From the NCBI GenBank assembly GCA_035283685.1, contig DATETJ010000005.1, positions 1 to 43,926 of the forward strand: a DNA stretch of 43,926 nucleotides, written 5' to 3'. The stretch is from Candidatus Bathyarchaeia archaeon. GTDB taxonomy: Archaea > Thermoproteota > Bathyarchaeia > Bathyarchaeales > Bathyarchaeaceae. The notes under the pieces were generated by a model. That model did not search any database and was not told the origin of the DNA. It saw only the letters and a program-made list of their open reading frames with translations. The position numbers and the translations under genes are program-made. Below are positions 1 to 8,434 of the stretch, one piece after another (positions within the stretch are counted from its first letter, which is position 1; the number at the start of each line of letters is the position of its first letter).

Positions 1-1
1 T

Positions 2-379
2 GGTAAAATGGTTTGCACGGGAGCAAAATCGGAAAAGGAATCCCGCAGAGCTGTTATGACAGTTGTTAAAGAACTGAAAAAGAGCGGAATAATCATCATC
101 AGCAAGCCGGAGTTGAAGGTTGTGAACATCGTTGCTTCTGCAGGGTTAGGCGGAAAGATAGATTTGGAGAAGACAGTTTCCACGCTTGGAAAAACGATGT
201 ATGAGCCGGAGCAGTTTCCAGGACTGATCTACAGGATGGACGAGCCTAGGGTGGTAATTCTTCTGTTCGCAAGCGGGAACCTTGTCTGCACAGGAGCGAA
301 GAAAGAACAGGACGTTTATGATGCAGTGCATAAGCTTCACGCAAGCTTAGAGGAACAAAACCTCATATTCTACGAATAA
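2..379 (+). CDS. tbp: TATA-box-binding protein (TBP), 5'-truncated by window edge
   Basis: General transcription factor that binds TATA boxes and recruits TFB and RNA polymerase. The open frame continues upstream of the window, so only the C-terminal ~125 residues are present. The end of the first TBP repeat (GKMVCTGAKSEKE, then an amphipathic helix) is followed by a full second repeat: PELKVVNIVASAGLGGKIDL, YEPEQFPGLIYRM, LFASGNLVCTGAKKEQD and a final helix. The paired VCTGAK motifs mark the two symmetric saddle halves. The protein ends normally with TAA, without a long acidic tail. The identification is secure; the true start lies outside the window. Confidence 0.97.
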   Translation, partial: GKMVCTGAKSEKESRRAVMTVVKELKKSGIIIISKPELKVVNIVASAGLGGKIDLEKTVSTLGKTMYEPEQFPGLIYRMDEPRVVILLFASGNLVCTGAKKEQDVYDAVHKLHASLEEQNLIFYE

Positions 380-538
380 TAACTTCATACGTTATTCGCC
401 TATCGCCTTCGTTTGCATATTCCTCATTGTATACGGATACCAAGCATAAACACAGCAGTAGTTGTTTGGATAGAATTTCCATCCGACACAAAACAGGCTT
501 TATCTATTCGGGCTTAGTGGTATTGTCTGGACAGTTCA

Positions 539-2125
539 ATGACCAGAAACGCTTATCGCGAGATCATTCAACGCCTCATGCGGATTCCTAAACCTACAGT
601 CAAAGACGTAAACATGGTTAAGATGCAAGCTGCCCAAACCTATAACCTCCAGACTCTTCCACCCAACTCAATTCTGATAAGCAACCTAAAGCCCAAAGAA
701 AAACGTCTTGTCTCCGTTCTGCGCAGAAAACAGATTCGCACCATCTCAGGCGTAACCATCGTAGCCGTCATGACCAAGCCTTACCCGTGCCCTAAAACCA
801 CACCTTGCGCCTACTGCCCTGGCGGGCCTTCTGTTGGCTCACCTCAGAGCTACACTGGTTTTGAACCAGCTGCTATGCGTGGCATACAAAACCGCTACAA
901 CCCTTACAGGCAGGTGCGCAGCCGCATTAATCAACTAGAATCAATCGGACACACAGTAGACAAAGTTGAGCTCGTAATCATGGGTGGAACCTTCCCAGCT
1001 ACACCTAAGCAGTATCAGTCACGTTTTGTTCAACGCTGCCTAGACGCCATAACACAACAAAAATCCAAGTCACTAACAGAAGCAGAAAAACAAGCAGAAA
1101 CCAGCCGAACCCGCAACGTTGGCATTACAGTTGAAACACGCCCTGACTGGTCAAAGCAACAGCAAGTAGACCACATGCTAGCTATGGGTGTGACCCGAGT
1201 TGAACTGGGAGTCCAAAACATCCACGACGACATATACCAGCTAGTCAATCGAGAACACACAGTCAAAGACGTAGTAGAAGCCACACGCACACTCAAAGAC
1301 TCGGGTTTGAAAGTAGCTTACCACATGATGCCCGGCTTACCCGGCTCAAACCCCAAACGAGACCTAAACGCCTTCAAAACCATCTTCACCAACCCAGACT
1401 ACAAACCTGACATGATCAAGATCTATCCCTGCTTAGTCTTGAAAGGCACCAAAACACACGAATGGTGGAAAAAAGGCACATACCAACCCTACACAACCGA
1501 ACAAGCAGCCGAACTCATCGCGGAAATCAAGAAAACTATTCCACCATGGGTTCGCATCATGCGCGTTCAAAGAGACATACCAGCCCAATTAATTGAAGCA
1601 GGCGTCAAACACAGCAACCTCCGCCAACTCGCCCAACAAAAACTCCAAGAACAAAACATGCGCTGCAAGTGCATACGATGCCGAGAAGTAGGACACAGAT
1701 GGCTCAAAGACCACGTCAAACCAAACCTCAACAACATCCACATCCAAACCACAAAGTATGAGGCTTCCGAAGGCGAAGAAATCTTCATCTCAGCCGAAGA
1801 CACAGCCAACGACGTCTTAATCGGCTACCTACGCCTCCGCATCCCATCAGCCGAAGCCCACAGACCAGAAATCACAGCCGAACCGTGCAGCATAGTACGC
1901 GAACTACACGTTTACGGTCCAGTTGTGCCAGTTGGAAAACACCAAACCAAAGCATGGCAACACAAAGGCATCGGACAACAACTCCTCACAAAAGCCGAAC
2001 ACATCACACAGGAAGAATACAACCGCAGAAAGATTGTTATTATAAGCGCATTAGGAACAAAACAATACTACAAACGCTTCGGCTACCACCACGACGGACC
2101 ATACATGTCCAAAACGCTGAAGTGA
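539..2125 (+). CDS. elp3: Elp3-type tRNA uridine(34) acetyltransferase (radical SAM + GNAT)
   Basis: Archaeal Elp3, which makes the cm5U-type modification at the wobble uridine of tRNA from acetyl-CoA and SAM. It has 528 aa. The radical-SAM part carries Cys84, Cys90 and Cys93 (CPKTTPCAYCPGG) followed by the Elp3 hallmark SYTGFEPAAMRG and the VIMGGTFPATP block. A Cys-rich segment (about 375-385) links to the C-terminal GNAT domain (about 400-528; ELHVYGPVVPVG, KGIGQQLLTKAE, YYKRFGYHHDGPYMSKTL). A GNAT gene follows after 6 bp, suggesting co-transcription. A displaced copy of its last ~46 bp lies at 3671-3716. The coding strand is strongly A+C rich. Confidence 0.96.
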   Translation: MTRNAYREIIQRLMRIPKPTVKDVNMVKMQAAQTYNLQTLPPNSILISNLKPKEKRLVSVLRRKQIRTISGVTIVAVMTKPYPCPKTTPCAYCPGGPSVGSPQSYTGFEPAAMRGIQNRYNPYRQVRSRINQLESIGHTVDKVELVIMGGTFPATPKQYQSRFVQRCLDAITQQKSKSLTEAEKQAETSRTRNVGITVETRPDWSKQQQVDHMLAMGVTRVELGVQNIHDDIYQLVNREHTVKDVVEATRTLKDSGLKVAYHMMPGLPGSNPKRDLNAFKTIFTNPDYKPDMIKIYPCLVLKGTKTHEWWKKGTYQPYTTEQAAELIAEIKKTIPPWVRIMRVQRDIPAQLIEAGVKHSNLRQLAQQKLQEQNMRCKCIRCREVGHRWLKDHVKPNLNNIHIQTTKYEASEGEEIFISAEDTANDVLIGYLRLRIPSAEAHRPEITAEPCSIVRELHVYGPVVPVGKHQTKAWQHKGIGQQLLTKAEHITQEEYNRRKIVIISALGTKQYYKRFGYHHDGPYMSKTLK

Positions 2126-2131
2126 AAATCG

Positions 2132-3088
2132 ATGAAACTATCCTTCCGCGACTACGCCCAAGGCGACGAAGAAACATACGTCAACATCCACAACGAAAGA
2201 TACAAGACGTGTACATGGTTCAGCAAGCATGGCCCAATAACAGTCAGCAACGCTAAACAGGAAATCGAAGAAAAAAAGAAGAATCCTACATACAGGCTCA
2301 TTTTCGCCCTAACCCAAGACCAGCCAATCGGGTTCATAGAAGCAAGCATGGAAGACGCAAACACCGGTCAAATCCACCATTACTCACCCTGCATCTTGCC
2401 AACCTCTCCACAACTGGAAGTAAGCTCCGCCCTAGTTGAAGCCGCAATCAAGCATCTTGAGGAACAGGGCGCTCAGAAACTCAAATACTCAATAATGGGA
2501 AGACCCAGCGACACTACACCATACATCGAACTTTATCAAGCCCTCGACTTCAAGATTGTACGCAAAGCACTAATCATGTGGAAGAAACTTGACACTCCAC
2601 CAGAATACACAACACCTCTTCTCATCAAACTCGCAACCCTAAATCAAGTCAACGCAGACTGCTTCGTCGACCTATTCATGAAATGCTTTCAAGACTCAAA
2701 AGACCGAGACGCAGCTCAAATTGCATCCAACATCGAACAGACCAAGAAGTTCATACAGCAGCTACGCGAACGAGAAGGCTCCAACCATGACCCAGATGGT
2801 TGGATCGCAGCCTCACTCAACGGCGAATATGTGGGCTTCACAATCGCGGTTCAACAAGGCACCGACGGACTAATCGCTGAGGTAGGAGTTGCGCCACAAT
2901 TCCGCAGATCAGGCATCGGAACCTATCTCACACTGAAAGGGTTAGAGAGACTGAAAGAACGAGGATTTAAACAGGCGTCGCTGGGCGTTGATGTCGAAAA
3001 CACAGCCGCCATAGCACTCTACGATAAACTCGGCTTCGAAAAGCTACCATTCGAAGTCTACGAACTAGAAAAGGCAATAACTCCCTGA
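2132..3088 (+). CDS. Tandem GNAT-family N-acetyltransferase
   Basis: A 318-aa protein with two GNAT-like halves. The C-terminal half (about 165-318) is canonical: GYVGF-type strand (NGEYVGFTIAVQQG), the acetyl-CoA loop VAPQFRRSGIGTYLTLKGLE (V-x-P-x-x-R-x-x-G-x-G), and the ending NTAAIALYDKLGFEKL. The N-terminal half (about 1-160) is a degenerate GNAT with EASMEDANTG and a C-terminal LYQALDFKIV motif. The arrangement resembles the mycothiol-synthase-like class of double GNATs, but the substrate cannot be read from sequence. It starts 6 bp after elp3 on the same strand, so it is probably in its operon. Confidence 0.88.
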   Translation: MKLSFRDYAQGDEETYVNIHNERYKTCTWFSKHGPITVSNAKQEIEEKKKNPTYRLIFALTQDQPIGFIEASMEDANTGQIHHYSPCILPTSPQLEVSSALVEAAIKHLEEQGAQKLKYSIMGRPSDTTPYIELYQALDFKIVRKALIMWKKLDTPPEYTTPLLIKLATLNQVNADCFVDLFMKCFQDSKDRDAAQIASNIEQTKKFIQQLREREGSNHDPDGWIAASLNGEYVGFTIAVQQGTDGLIAEVGVAPQFRRSGIGTYLTLKGLERLKERGFKQASLGVDVENTAAIALYDKLGFEKLPFEVYELEKAITP

Positions 3089-3089
3089 A

Positions 3090-3314
3090 CTACTTCCGTT
3101 TAGCTTTAGGACTTTTCGAAACAACCTTCACAGGAAGCGAAAACTTCGAAGTGTCGATAGGAGCTGGACCAAGCACCTCCACTCCAACAATCTCCTTCTT
3201 ACGGTCCAGATCAAGAATCACGCAATCTGAGATGGGCTCGCTTTCGACAATCTTCCCTCTTCTAAGTCGAATGTAGAGCGCGTTGGAACTTGGGTCATAT
3301 TCTAGCAAAGCCAA
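3090..3314 (-). CDS. DUF2283 small protein
   Basis: A 74-aa protein with the DUF2283 pattern: YDPSSNALYIRLRRGKI near the N-terminus, then DCVILDLDRKKEIVGVEVL, a short beta-rich unit. DUF2283 genes commonly accompany DUF4258 genes, and here the start overlaps the upstream DUF4258 gene by 20 bp, so the two are translated as a pair. A toxin-antitoxin-like relationship is often suggested for such pairs; the antitoxin role of this protein is inference. It ends in a basic tail (SPKAKRK). Confidence 0.85.
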   Translation of the reverse strand: MALLEYDPSSNALYIRLRRGKIVESEPISDCVILDLDRKKEIVGVEVLGPAPIDTSKFSLPVKVVSKSPKAKRK

Positions 3315-3549
3315 TGCGCTGGAGCCTCCTTTCGTCTACCCATAACACTGTAATTACCTCTATTTTTCCGTTTTTCTTTTCATAAATGACGACAAGCTCT
3401 CTCCCACGGATTTTCCCATGAGCTGCCAACCTACCATAACGAACCAAGATAACCTCTGCTGGATTTTCTAAAATCTTGTAAACCTGCGCTTCTCTGATGC
3501 CTCGATCCAGCATTCTCATTTCAGCATGAGGCTTTATGATCACAATCAT
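3295..3549 (-). CDS. DUF4258 protein (possible RelE-like toxin)
   Basis: About 84 aa from the ATG at 3549. Its frame is open further upstream to 3621, but residues before the ATG look non-coding. DUF4258 features are visible: KPHAEMRMLDRGI (H-x-x-x-R-x-x-x-R-x-I), a central E-x-x-x-I helix, and the core strands GRELVVIYEKKNGKIEVITVL. The fold is related to small nuclease/RelE-type toxins. It precedes and overlaps the DUF2283 gene. The function is not demonstrated; the family call is good. Confidence 0.82.
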   Translation of the reverse strand: MIVIIKPHAEMRMLDRGIREAQVYKILENPAEVILVRYGRLAAHGKIRGRELVVIYEKKNGKIEVITVLWVDERRLQRIGFARI

Positions 3550-3670
3550 CCCAAACAGCCCACAAGCCTCAATGTGTCTTCCCTTCTTGCTTTTAAAGCT
3601 AATAAATAGAGGGGCAAGCACTGAATAAGAACTGCTTACGAAGTGTAGCTGGAGAAAACGAATTTAGACG

Positions 3671-3716
3671 AAACGCTTCGGCTACCACCATGACGGACCA
3701 TACATGTCAAAAACCT
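3671..3716 (+). pseudogene. Displaced copy of the elp3 3' end
   Basis: About 46 bp nearly identical to elp3 near 2074-2120. Two uninterrupted identical blocks of about 20 and 17 bp flank one C/T difference, followed by a few more matches. In frame it reads KRFGYHHDGPYMSKTLR, then APYS and a TGA. A TAG lies two codons upstream, so it is not expressed as a fusion. It looks like a relic of a second elp3 copy or a small segmental duplication, 1.6 kb from the intact gene. Confidence 0.8.
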
Positions 3717-3794
3717 TGCGTGCCCCATACTCATGACGCACCAAAGTCCAAGCATTTCATGGAATCTTCACACAACGATACGCCCTACCCGCGA

Positions 3795-5018
3795 TTACTT
3801 CCTTGTTGGGTCTCTGGCAAATAGGTAGAAGACTGTAGCAGCGACGATGCCGAATAATCCAAGTGCTGTTCCCAAACCCTCATAATCAAACCAGATAAGC
3901 GCCAGTCCGCCAACAGCCGCACCCAAAGCATAACCTAGATTCACAAAAGCGGAGTCCACCGACATCATAGTACCCCGATGTCCCGGAACCTGCTCAAGAG
4001 TCAAACTTATAGCCGCTGCAGTAACCATACCAAAAAGCAAAGCAGCCGTTAAGTTCAACAGCAAAGAAACCCAGAAATAAGGCACAAAAACGAAAGACAC
4101 CGTGAACACACCAGCCAGCAAAGCAGTCACCGCTGTTGAGGGCTTACGCCCAATCCTATCCACAAATCGACCACTGACCAAACTACCAACAGTGTAGCAG
4201 GAAGCTGCCACCAGAATTATGAGGGCTGCAACATCAGTGGACGCTTCGAACCGCTGCATAAAAAACGCCACGCCATAATACAAAACCGCTGCAAAAGAAG
4301 CAGCCCGAAAGGCGTCACCCGCCAAACAAGCCAAAGCAGACCTATTCGACAGAACTTCCTTGAAACCCGAAAGAAAACCACTCCGACTCATTGCTGTCCC
4401 ATGACTGTGAGAATCAGATGGAATGCCAAAGAACGCTAGTAAAAGACCAACAAACAAGAGAGGAGTAACAAAGCCCAAAAGCGAAAACCGCCAGCCTCCA
4501 AAGTCTGCAAGCAAATTCAAGACCAAAGGACCAACGACATAAGACATCGCACCCGCCCCAACAGTCCATGCAACGACTCTAGCCCTTTTCTCCAATGGAA
4601 AATGCTCTCCGACCAGCGCGTTAACCATCGGGTTAACCATCGCCAGCCCCAAACCACTTATAGAGTAAGCCAAGAGCATCCCAACGAAACCTGCCGCTAA
4701 GAAACACCCAACGGACGATACGGCAAAGAAAAGCAAACCCGTCATCAACAACGACTTGTGTCTAAAACGAACACACAGAAAACCCATAACCAACGCAAAA
4801 ACAACCGCAGCCACAGAAGAAAAAGTGTTAACCTGACCCATAATGCCAACTTCCACCCCGAACTCCGTGGCAATAGGATACAGAAAGAGCCCCATCAAAA
4901 CCGAAAGCGGACCAACAGAAAACGCACAGAACACCAACGTGGGAAGAAAAATCCTCTTTGAAGAAGCACTCGACTTTGAACCCACATCAGAGCCCATAAT
5001 AGAAACCTGAGGTAACAT
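3795..5018 (-). CDS. MFS transporter
   Basis: A 407-aa integral membrane protein with about 12 predicted hydrophobic helices and MFS loop signatures: FVDRIGRKPS after the seventh helix (G-x-x-x-D-x-x-G-R-x-x), the N-terminal half counterpart MGFLCVRFRHKS, and PLEKRARVVAWTVGAG in the central region. The start ATG at 5018 gives a short cytoplasmic N-terminus. The substrate is unknown; the type resembles drug/metabolite exporters of the sugar-phosphate/arabinose-efflux class. It stands alone and is divergent from gatD. Confidence 0.88.
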   Translation of the reverse strand: MLPQVSIMGSDVGSKSSASSKRIFLPTLVFCAFSVGPLSVLMGLFLYPIATEFGVEVGIMGQVNTFSSVAAVVFALVMGFLCVRFRHKSLLMTGLLFFAVSSVGCFLAAGFVGMLLAYSISGLGLAMVNPMVNALVGEHFPLEKRARVVAWTVGAGAMSYVVGPLVLNLLADFGGWRFSLLGFVTPLLFVGLLLAFFGIPSDSHSHGTAMSRSGFLSGFKEVLSNRSALACLAGDAFRAASFAAVLYYGVAFFMQRFEASTDVAALIILVAASCYTVGSLVSGRFVDRIGRKPSTAVTALLAGVFTVSFVFVPYFWVSLLLNLTAALLFGMVTAAAISLTLEQVPGHRGTMMSVDSAFVNLGYALGAAVGGLALIWFDYEGLGTALGLFGIVAATVFYLFARDPTRK

Positions 5019-5177
5019 CTTACCCTAATTAAACTATGGCTGCGCAGTTGCACGCGAAATGGGCTTTATTCTTCAATGCTGAAATACCCTCCTCAAGAAG
5101 ACCGGCCCAACACGAAAAACAGAATAACGCAACACGATTATGTGTAGTCGTACCATCGATTAGACAACCTCGCAGCG

Positions 5178-6524
5178 TTGGTGAAACAGGATTTGGATGA
5201 GAAAACAATGGGCTACAAAGGAGAAGCCCTACAGCATCTCAAACAAGCCCAAGCTGAGATAGGCGACATAATCAAAATAACAAAAAACACCGAAACCTAC
5301 GAAGGCATCCTGATTCCACGATCAGAATACAGCGACGACAAGCACATCGTCATCAAACTGAAAACAGGCTACAACATAGGCATCCACATAACCTCATCAA
5401 CAAAAATCGAGAAGACCGGCGCAGGAGCCAAACCGGCATTCGTTGCCCCAGCTCCGCCAACACAAAAGCCCAACCTGCCCAAAGTCACAATCATCAGCAC
5501 AGGCGGCACCATCGCTAGCAGAGTTGATTACCGCACAGGAGCAGTAAGGCCAGCGCTGTCAGCAAGCGACCTCTACAGCGTCGTACCAGAACTCTCAGAC
5601 ATAGCCACAATAGACGCAGAAATATTGTTCAGCATATTCAGCGAAGACATGACTGCGAAACACTGGTCGGAACTCGCCAAAGCAGTTGCCAAACGCATCG
5701 AGAAAGGCGAAGACGGAGTCATAGTGGCGCATGGAACAGACACCATGGGCTACACAGCCGCAGCCTTAAGCTTCGCATTGCAAGAACTACCCGTATCCGT
5801 CATACTAGTCGGCTCACAACGATCCGCAGACAGACCCAGCTCAGACGCAGCCACAAACCTAACCGGAGCCGTCACAGCCGCAGCTAAAGCACCTTTCGCC
5901 GAAGTCACATTAGCCATGCACGAAACCCCATCAGACACAGCCACAGTCCTGCACCGAGGCACAAAAGTCCGAAAATGCCACACCAGCCGCAGAGACACCT
6001 TCAAATCCATCAACACCGAACCACTCGCCAAAGTCGAAAACGGCAACGTAATCATGCTCACACAAGACTACCGCAAAAGAGACAAAAACAGAAAACTCGT
6101 CTTAAAGCCAAATTTCGAAGAAAAAGTAGCGCTACTAAAGTTTCATCCCGGCTTCAACCCTGAAATAATCGACCACCTCGTGGGTAATGGGTACAAAGGC
6201 ATAGTTTTTGAAGGCACGGGACTCGGGCACATCAGCCACCAGTGCCTAAACTCAGTTCGCGCAGCAGTGGAAAAAGATGTAATCGTAGCTATGACCAGCC
6301 AATGCATTTGGGGCAGAGTAGACATGAACGTCTACGACACGGGCAGAGACTTCCTCAACGCTGGCGTCACCCCACTCGAAGACATGCTCAGCGAAACCGC
6401 ACTAGTCAAACTCATGTGGACACTTGGACAAACTCGCAAGCCAGACGAAGCCAAAAAACTGCTCACAACCAACATTGCAGGCGAAATTTCGCCACGCACT
6501 CTGAGCGAAACCGACACAGGTTGA
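5178..6524 (+). CDS. gatD: Glutamyl-tRNA(Gln) amidotransferase subunit D
   Basis: GatD is the asparaginase-like subunit of the archaeal GatDE complex. It releases ammonia from glutamine to convert Glu-tRNA(Gln) to Gln-tRNA(Gln). The N-terminal ~75 residues form the GatD-specific barrel (IGDIIKITKNTETYEGILIP). The asparaginase domain has the catalytic TGGTIASRVDY motif, then VAHGTDTMGYTAA with the T-D pair near residue 189, and SQRSADRPSSDAATN. The 448-aa length fits the family. The start is uncertain: TTG 5178, GTG 5181 or ATG 5208. gatE starts 8 bp after the stop, so the two form an operon. Confidence 0.96.
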   Translation: MVKQDLDEKTMGYKGEALQHLKQAQAEIGDIIKITKNTETYEGILIPRSEYSDDKHIVIKLKTGYNIGIHITSSTKIEKTGAGAKPAFVAPAPPTQKPNLPKVTIISTGGTIASRVDYRTGAVRPALSASDLYSVVPELSDIATIDAEILFSIFSEDMTAKHWSELAKAVAKRIEKGEDGVIVAHGTDTMGYTAAALSFALQELPVSVILVGSQRSADRPSSDAATNLTGAVTAAAKAPFAEVTLAMHETPSDTATVLHRGTKVRKCHTSRRDTFKSINTEPLAKVENGNVIMLTQDYRKRDKNRKLVLKPNFEEKVALLKFHPGFNPEIIDHLVGNGYKGIVFEGTGLGHISHQCLNSVRAAVEKDVIVAMTSQCIWGRVDMNVYDTGRDFLNAGVTPLEDMLSETALVKLMWTLGQTRKPDEAKKLLTTNIAGEISPRTLSETDTG

Positions 6525-6532
6525 CACAGCCT

Positions 6533-8434
6533 ATGAGCATAGACTACGCTAAACTAGGCTTAAAAGTCGGCTTAGAAATCCATCAGCAACTCGACACAGC
6601 AGAAAAACTGTTCTGCAGCTGCAAACCCGAACTCTTCAAAGAAAACCCAGAAATCACGTTTCTCAGACGCCTACGCCCAACCCAGAGCGAGCTAGGGCAA
6701 ATCGATCCAGCAGCCTACTTCGAGTTTCAAAAAGGCGTCAAAATCCTCTACGAAGCCACTAAGACAACATCGTGCCTAGTTGAAATGGACGAGGAACCAC
6801 CGCACAACCTCAACCATGAAGCAGTTGAAATCGCCCTAACCGTGGCACTTATGGCAAACGCCAAACCAGCCGACGAAATCCACGTCATGCGCAAAACCGT
6901 CATAGACGGCTCAAACACCACAGGCTTCCAACGCACATGCGTCACAGCGCTCAACGGCGAAATCGAAGTCGAAGCCAAAAAAATCCCAATCCAACTCATC
7001 GCCTTAGAAGAAGACGCAGCCCGAAAAATGAACGAGGAAGAAAGCGGCAAAACAATACGCTACCGAATCGACCGCCTAGGCATACCACTAATCGAAGTCA
7101 CAACCGCCCCCGTCTTGTACACGCCGCAGGAAACCGAGAAAACAGCATTGGCAATAGGATGCATTCTGAGAGCCACGGGCAAAGTCAAACGAGGCTTGGG
7201 CACAATACGCCAAGACCTAAACATAAGCATACCAGACGGCGCATTAATCGAAATCAAAGGCGTCCAAGAACTCGAACTCGTCTCCAAGGCAGTGGAATAC
7301 GAAGTCCAGCGCCAGCTCAACCTCATCAAAATCAAAGAAGAACTCCAAAAACGAGGCACAACTAAAGACACCCTAACCGAAGAATTCACCGACGTATCAA
7401 AAGCCTTCCAAAAAACCCAAAGCAAAGTCATCAAAAAAGCCCTAAGCGAACACAAGCCGGTACTAGCTGTCAAACTTCCACGTTTCGCGAGTCTACTTGG
7501 AACCGAATTGATGCCCGGAGTACGACTAGGCACTGAAATGGCTGATCGAGCACGCTTCTGGGGCAGAGTCGGCGGCTTGTTCCACACCGACGAAATGCCA
7601 GCCTACGGAATAACCACACAAGAAGTAGAGGAACTGAGAAAACTAGCAAAGGCGGAAGAGCAAGACGCAGTAGTCTTCGTAGCCGACGCCGTGGAAAACG
7701 CCACAGACGCCCTAAAAGCCGTAATCGAAAGAGCCAAAGAAGCCCTCAAAGGCGTACCCGAAGAAACCCGCGCAGCCAACCCCGACGGCACAACAAGGTA
7801 CATGCGACCCAGACCCGGCGCTGCAAGAATGTACCCAGAAACCGACGTGCCACCCATACAAATCAGGGGAGACTACCTGAAACAACTGCGAACTCGGCTC
7901 CCAGAAATGCCCGAACAAAAAATGGAACGCCTAACCAAGGCTTATGGCTTAAACCAGAAACTAGCCAAACAAGTCCTAGACTCAGAGTACGCGCCACTCT
8001 TCGAGATCATCGTCAAAGAAACCAAAGTCTCACCCACAATAGTAGCAGCAGTCCTAACTGAAACCATAAAAAGCCTCAAACGCGAAGGCATCCAAACCGA
8101 AAACGTCACAGACCAGCAACTCCGCGAACTCTTCACCCAAATAGACGCTGGACAAACCACGAAAGAAGCCGTTCCCGACATCATCACTTGGCTAGCCACA
8201 CATGAAGGCGCATCAGCAAAACAAGCCGTAGACAATTTAGGCTTAGGCATGCTCTCCGAAAAAGAACTCGACCACCTCATCGACGAAGCAATTCAAGAAA
8301 ACAAAAGCCTAATCGAAAAAAGCGGAGAAGCCGCATTCAGCGCCTTAATGGGCCAAATCATGAAAAAAACACGCGGCAAAGCCAACGCTGAACAAATCGC
8401 CAACACATTAAAAAAGAAACTAAAGAAAACCTAG
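6533..8434 (+). CDS. gatE: Glutamyl-tRNA(Gln) amidotransferase subunit E
   Basis: GatE binds Glu-tRNA(Gln) and phosphorylates and transamidates the glutamate with ammonia from GatD. The ATG at 6533 (MSIDYAKLGLKVGLEIHQQL) gives 633 aa, the normal length; the open frame runs further upstream but overlaps gatD without GatE homology. Visible parts are GLEIHQQLDT, CSCKPELF, MDEEPPHNLNHEA, IDGSNTTGFQRT, the GatE-specific AspRS-like insert (about 280-400), MRPRPGAARMYPETDVPP and the C-terminal YqeY-like helical tail. It converges on the M20 gene; one CTAG at 8431-8434 supplies both stop codons. Confidence 0.97.
   Translation: MSIDYAKLGLKVGLEIHQQLDTAEKLFCSCKPELFKENPEITFLRRLRPTQSELGQIDPAAYFEFQKGVKILYEATKTTSCLVEMDEEPPHNLNHEAVEIALTVALMANAKPADEIHVMRKTVIDGSNTTGFQRTCVTALNGEIEVEAKKIPIQLIALEEDAARKMNEEESGKTIRYRIDRLGIPLIEVTTAPVLYTPQETEKTALAIGCILRATGKVKRGLGTIRQDLNISIPDGALIEIKGVQELELVSKAVEYEVQRQLNLIKIKEELQKRGTTKDTLTEEFTDVSKAFQKTQSKVIKKALSEHKPVLAVKLPRFASLLGTELMPGVRLGTEMADRARFWGRVGGLFHTDEMPAYGITTQEVEELRKLAKAEEQDAVVFVADAVENATDALKAVIERAKEALKGVPEETRAANPDGTTRYMRPRPGAARMYPETDVPPIQIRGDYLKQLRTRLPEMPEQKMERLTKAYGLNQKLAKQVLDSEYAPLFEIIVKETKVSPTIVAAVLTETIKSLKREGIQTENVTDQQLRELFTQIDAGQTTKEAVPDIITWLATHEGASAKQAVDNLGLGMLSEKELDHLIDEAIQENKSLIEKSGEAAFSALMGQIMKKTRGKANAEQIANTLKKKLKKT

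Noticed and set aside
6242-6532. Upstream extension of the gatE frame (97 codons).
   Set aside because: Overlaps gatD and shows shadow-like Arg/His/Gln/Asn composition; GatE homology starts at MSIDYAKLG (6533).
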